Source of the DNA: Comamonas kerstersii
GTDB lineage: Bacteria > Pseudomonadota > Gammaproteobacteria > Burkholderiales > Burkholderiaceae_C
Length of the DNA stretch: 64,000 nt
Direction: 5' to 3'
NCBI RefSeq assembly: GCF_008801935.1
Contig: NZ_VZOT01000005.1
Coordinates: 248,001 to 312,000, forward strand
Part shown: piece by piece, positions 62,731-64,000 of the stretch
Layout: each line of letters starts with the position of its first letter
Numbering within the stretch: position 1 is the stretch's first letter
Position numbers and translations under genes: made by a program
The notes under the pieces: generated by a model
Told to the model about the DNA's origin: nothing
What the model saw: only the letters and a program-made list of their open reading frames with translations
Databases searched by the model: none

Positions 62731-63468
62731 TCAGGCCGTGGGCAGGAAGTACGAAGACTTGTGCGGATTGCGGCTGCTGCTGATGCACAGCTTCAGCCGC
62801 GCTTCCATGTACTGGCGCACTTCGGAGCGGTCGCACATCTGCGCCAGGTCTTCCCAGTACAGCAGGCTGGTGAACGCAGGCTTGGCAGGTGCGGCGCTGG
62901 CTTCGCCTTCGGGGGCTTCGGTGGCTTCCACGGCTTCCGGTGCGGCGGTGGTCGCAGGGGTTGCCGGAGCCACGGGCGCATAGGCAAACAGCGGAGAGTT
63001 CACGGGCGTGTAGTGCTGCACGGGGCGGCCAGCGGCTTCTTCCTTGCGGCGTGAGGTGAGGATGAAGTAGTGGTGGTGTGCATCTGCCAGGTGGGGCTTT
63101 TTCTCGGCATCAAACACCTTCTGCAGGCGCTCCAGGCCCTTGGCCACATCGGCGGCGTAGGTCCAGTTCGTCAGGTACTTGGTTTCGATGAACAGGAACA
63201 CCTGGCGTGCGGCGTCAGACACCAGCACGTCCGAGAGCTTGCTGCGCAGGCGCTCGTGCATCAGGTAGGCGTGCGTGTCGAAGGAGACGTTGGGCGCTTC
63301 AATGCGCAGATCGTCGCGGCCCGAGGCTTCCTGGATGTAGCGGTTAAACAGGGCGATGCGCTTGGAGTAGCCGGCCGTGAATTCGTTGAAAAAGTAGCCT
63401 GCAAAGAACTTGGAGCAGAGGTTGCGTTCTTTTTCGGATTCGATGAGGGAAGCGTTCGCAAAAATCAC
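62731..63468 (-). CDS. PD-(D/E)XK-like protein, possible nuclease
   Basis: A 245-residue protein (from GTG 63468). Two features suggest the PD-(D/E)XK nuclease fold: SDVLVSDAARQVFLFIETKYLTNW (Asp, then E-x-K after about 15 residues) in a predicted strand-helix context, and helical flanks. A Pro/Ala-rich linker (PVAPATPATTAAPEAVEATEAPEGE) separates it from a short C-terminal helical domain. The family is not firmly known. The start is uncertain, as no ATG begins the conserved part and TTG codons near 63546 are possible. It is the last gene before gatB's terminator. Confidence 0.55.
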   Translation of the reverse strand: MIFANASLIESEKERNLCSKFFAGYFFNEFTAGYSKRIALFNRYIQEASGRDDLRIEAPNVSFDTHAYLMHERLRSKLSDVLVSDAARQVFLFIETKYLTNWTYAADVAKGLERLQKVFDAEKKPHLADAHHHYFILTSRRKEEAAGRPVQHYTPVNSPLFAYAPVAPATPATTAAPEAVEATEAPEGEASAAPAKPAFTSLLYWEDLAQMCDRSEVRQYMEARLKLCISSSRNPHKSSYFLPTA

Positions 63469-63544
63469 AGAAAAACTTTGCTGCGCGCGGCGCAGGCCAG
63501 GAAACAGAAAGCAGGCAGCCGGCGGGTAGCCCGCTGCAATCAAC

Positions 63545-63572
63545 AAGGCCGCAGGTAGGGTGTACCTGCGGC
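63545..63572 (-). terminator. Hairpin downstream of gatB
   Basis: GGCCGCAGGTA and TACCTGCGGCC arms form a strong stem on the minus strand, followed by a weak TTGTTG run, about 70 bases beyond the gatB stop. Confidence 0.7.
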
Positions 63573-63642
63573 CTGGCGCATTATCTGGTGCTGCACACGC
63601 GTTCCGGGGAACGCGCGTGTAACAAGACTTTGAAGGCGGGTG

Positions 63643-64000
63643 TCAGGCCAGCTTGGCCTTGAGCAGCTCGTTCACCTGGGCAGGGTTGGCCTTGCCCTTG
63701 GAGGCCTTCATCACCTGGCCGACCAGGGCGTTGAAGGCTTTGTCCTTGCCAGCCTTGTACTGCTCGACGTTGCCGGGGTTGGCGGCGATCACTTCGTCAA
63801 TGATCTTCTCCAGCGCGCCGGTGTCGTTCATCTGCTTGAGGCCCTTGGCTTCAATCACGGCGTCCACCGCTGCGGCTGCATCCGCAGCTTCAGCGTTCTT
63901 GCCTTCACCCGTCCACAGCGCCTCAAACACCTGCTTGGCAGCGTTGTTGGAGATGGTGCCGTCCGAGATGCGGCGGATCAAAGCAGCCAGCTGGTCGCTG
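63643..64000 (-). CDS. gatB: Asp-tRNA(Asn)/Glu-tRNA(Gln) amidotransferase subunit B, C-terminal part
   Basis: The last 118 residues of GatB, cut by the right edge. The GatB/YqeY tail domain is clear: [83 protein letters not shown]. GatB binds the misacylated tRNA and works with GatA and GatC to make Gln-tRNA(Gln) or Asn-tRNA(Asn). The rest lies to the right of the window. Confidence 0.95.
   Translation of the reverse strand, partial: SDQLAALIRRISDGTISNNAAKQVFEALWTGEGKNAEAADAAAAVDAVIEAKGLKQMNDTGALEKIIDEVIAANPGNVEQYKAGKDKAFNALVGQVMKASKGKANPAQVNELLKAKLA

Overview
The window looks like a chromosomal segment of a Comamonadaceae betaproteobacterium, most like Comamonas. This is inferred from gene content: a split metH behind an S-adenosylhomocysteine (SAH) riboswitch, a Bug-family solute receptor, LysR-lrgAB, a fused LivH-LivM permease and the yifB/glnK/amtB block. 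The GC content is about 60 percent. No rRNA, tRNA, CRISPR array or prophage was seen. Both edges cut a gene: recQ on the left and gatB on the right.

Region 1-15 kb: the recQ 5' part; a hotdog thioesterase; a possible D-amino-acid utilisation cluster (Glu/Asp-type receptor, Asp/Glu racemase, DadA-like dehydrogenase, LysR); a cobalamin adenosyltransferase; an EF-hand protein; D-lactate dehydrogenase; and an SAH riboswitch driving a metH without its homocysteine domain. A hipBA toxin-antitoxin pair with twin operators follows, facing a HEPN protein, then two lipoproteins.

Region 15-25 kb: argE, a 59-residue membrane protein, and a LysR-lrgA-lrgB unit bracketed by two inverted MITE-like elements. 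The second element donates the stop codons of both of its neighbours. Next come an SDR, a Bug receptor, two membrane proteins, yqcC and ferredoxin-NADP reductase.

Region 25-46 kb: a branched-chain-type amino acid ABC operon with fused permeases, GST, MFS, LysR, yifB, and sigma54/NtrC-controlled glnK-amtB. Then glcE and glcF with a DUF1275 gene between them, proQ, glutathione peroxidase, a decayed chemoreceptor with a G10 tract, transporters and lplT.

Region 46-58 kb: alr, radA, an LPS-type glycosyltransferase/ligase operon, xthA and pyrE diverging from one shared CATG, an OPT transporter pseudogene, a GNAT, a tubulin/FtsZ-like protein that lacks the GTP-binding loop, and pdxY.

Region 58-64 kb: an accessory, repeat-rich end with a putative AbiC-like abortive infection protein, a YdjM-type membrane protein, a tandem array of about 341-bp hairpin-rich units, a PD-(D/E)XK-like protein and gatB. 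A short AGCGCT-type dyad repeat recurs in at least eleven gaps between genes across the window.
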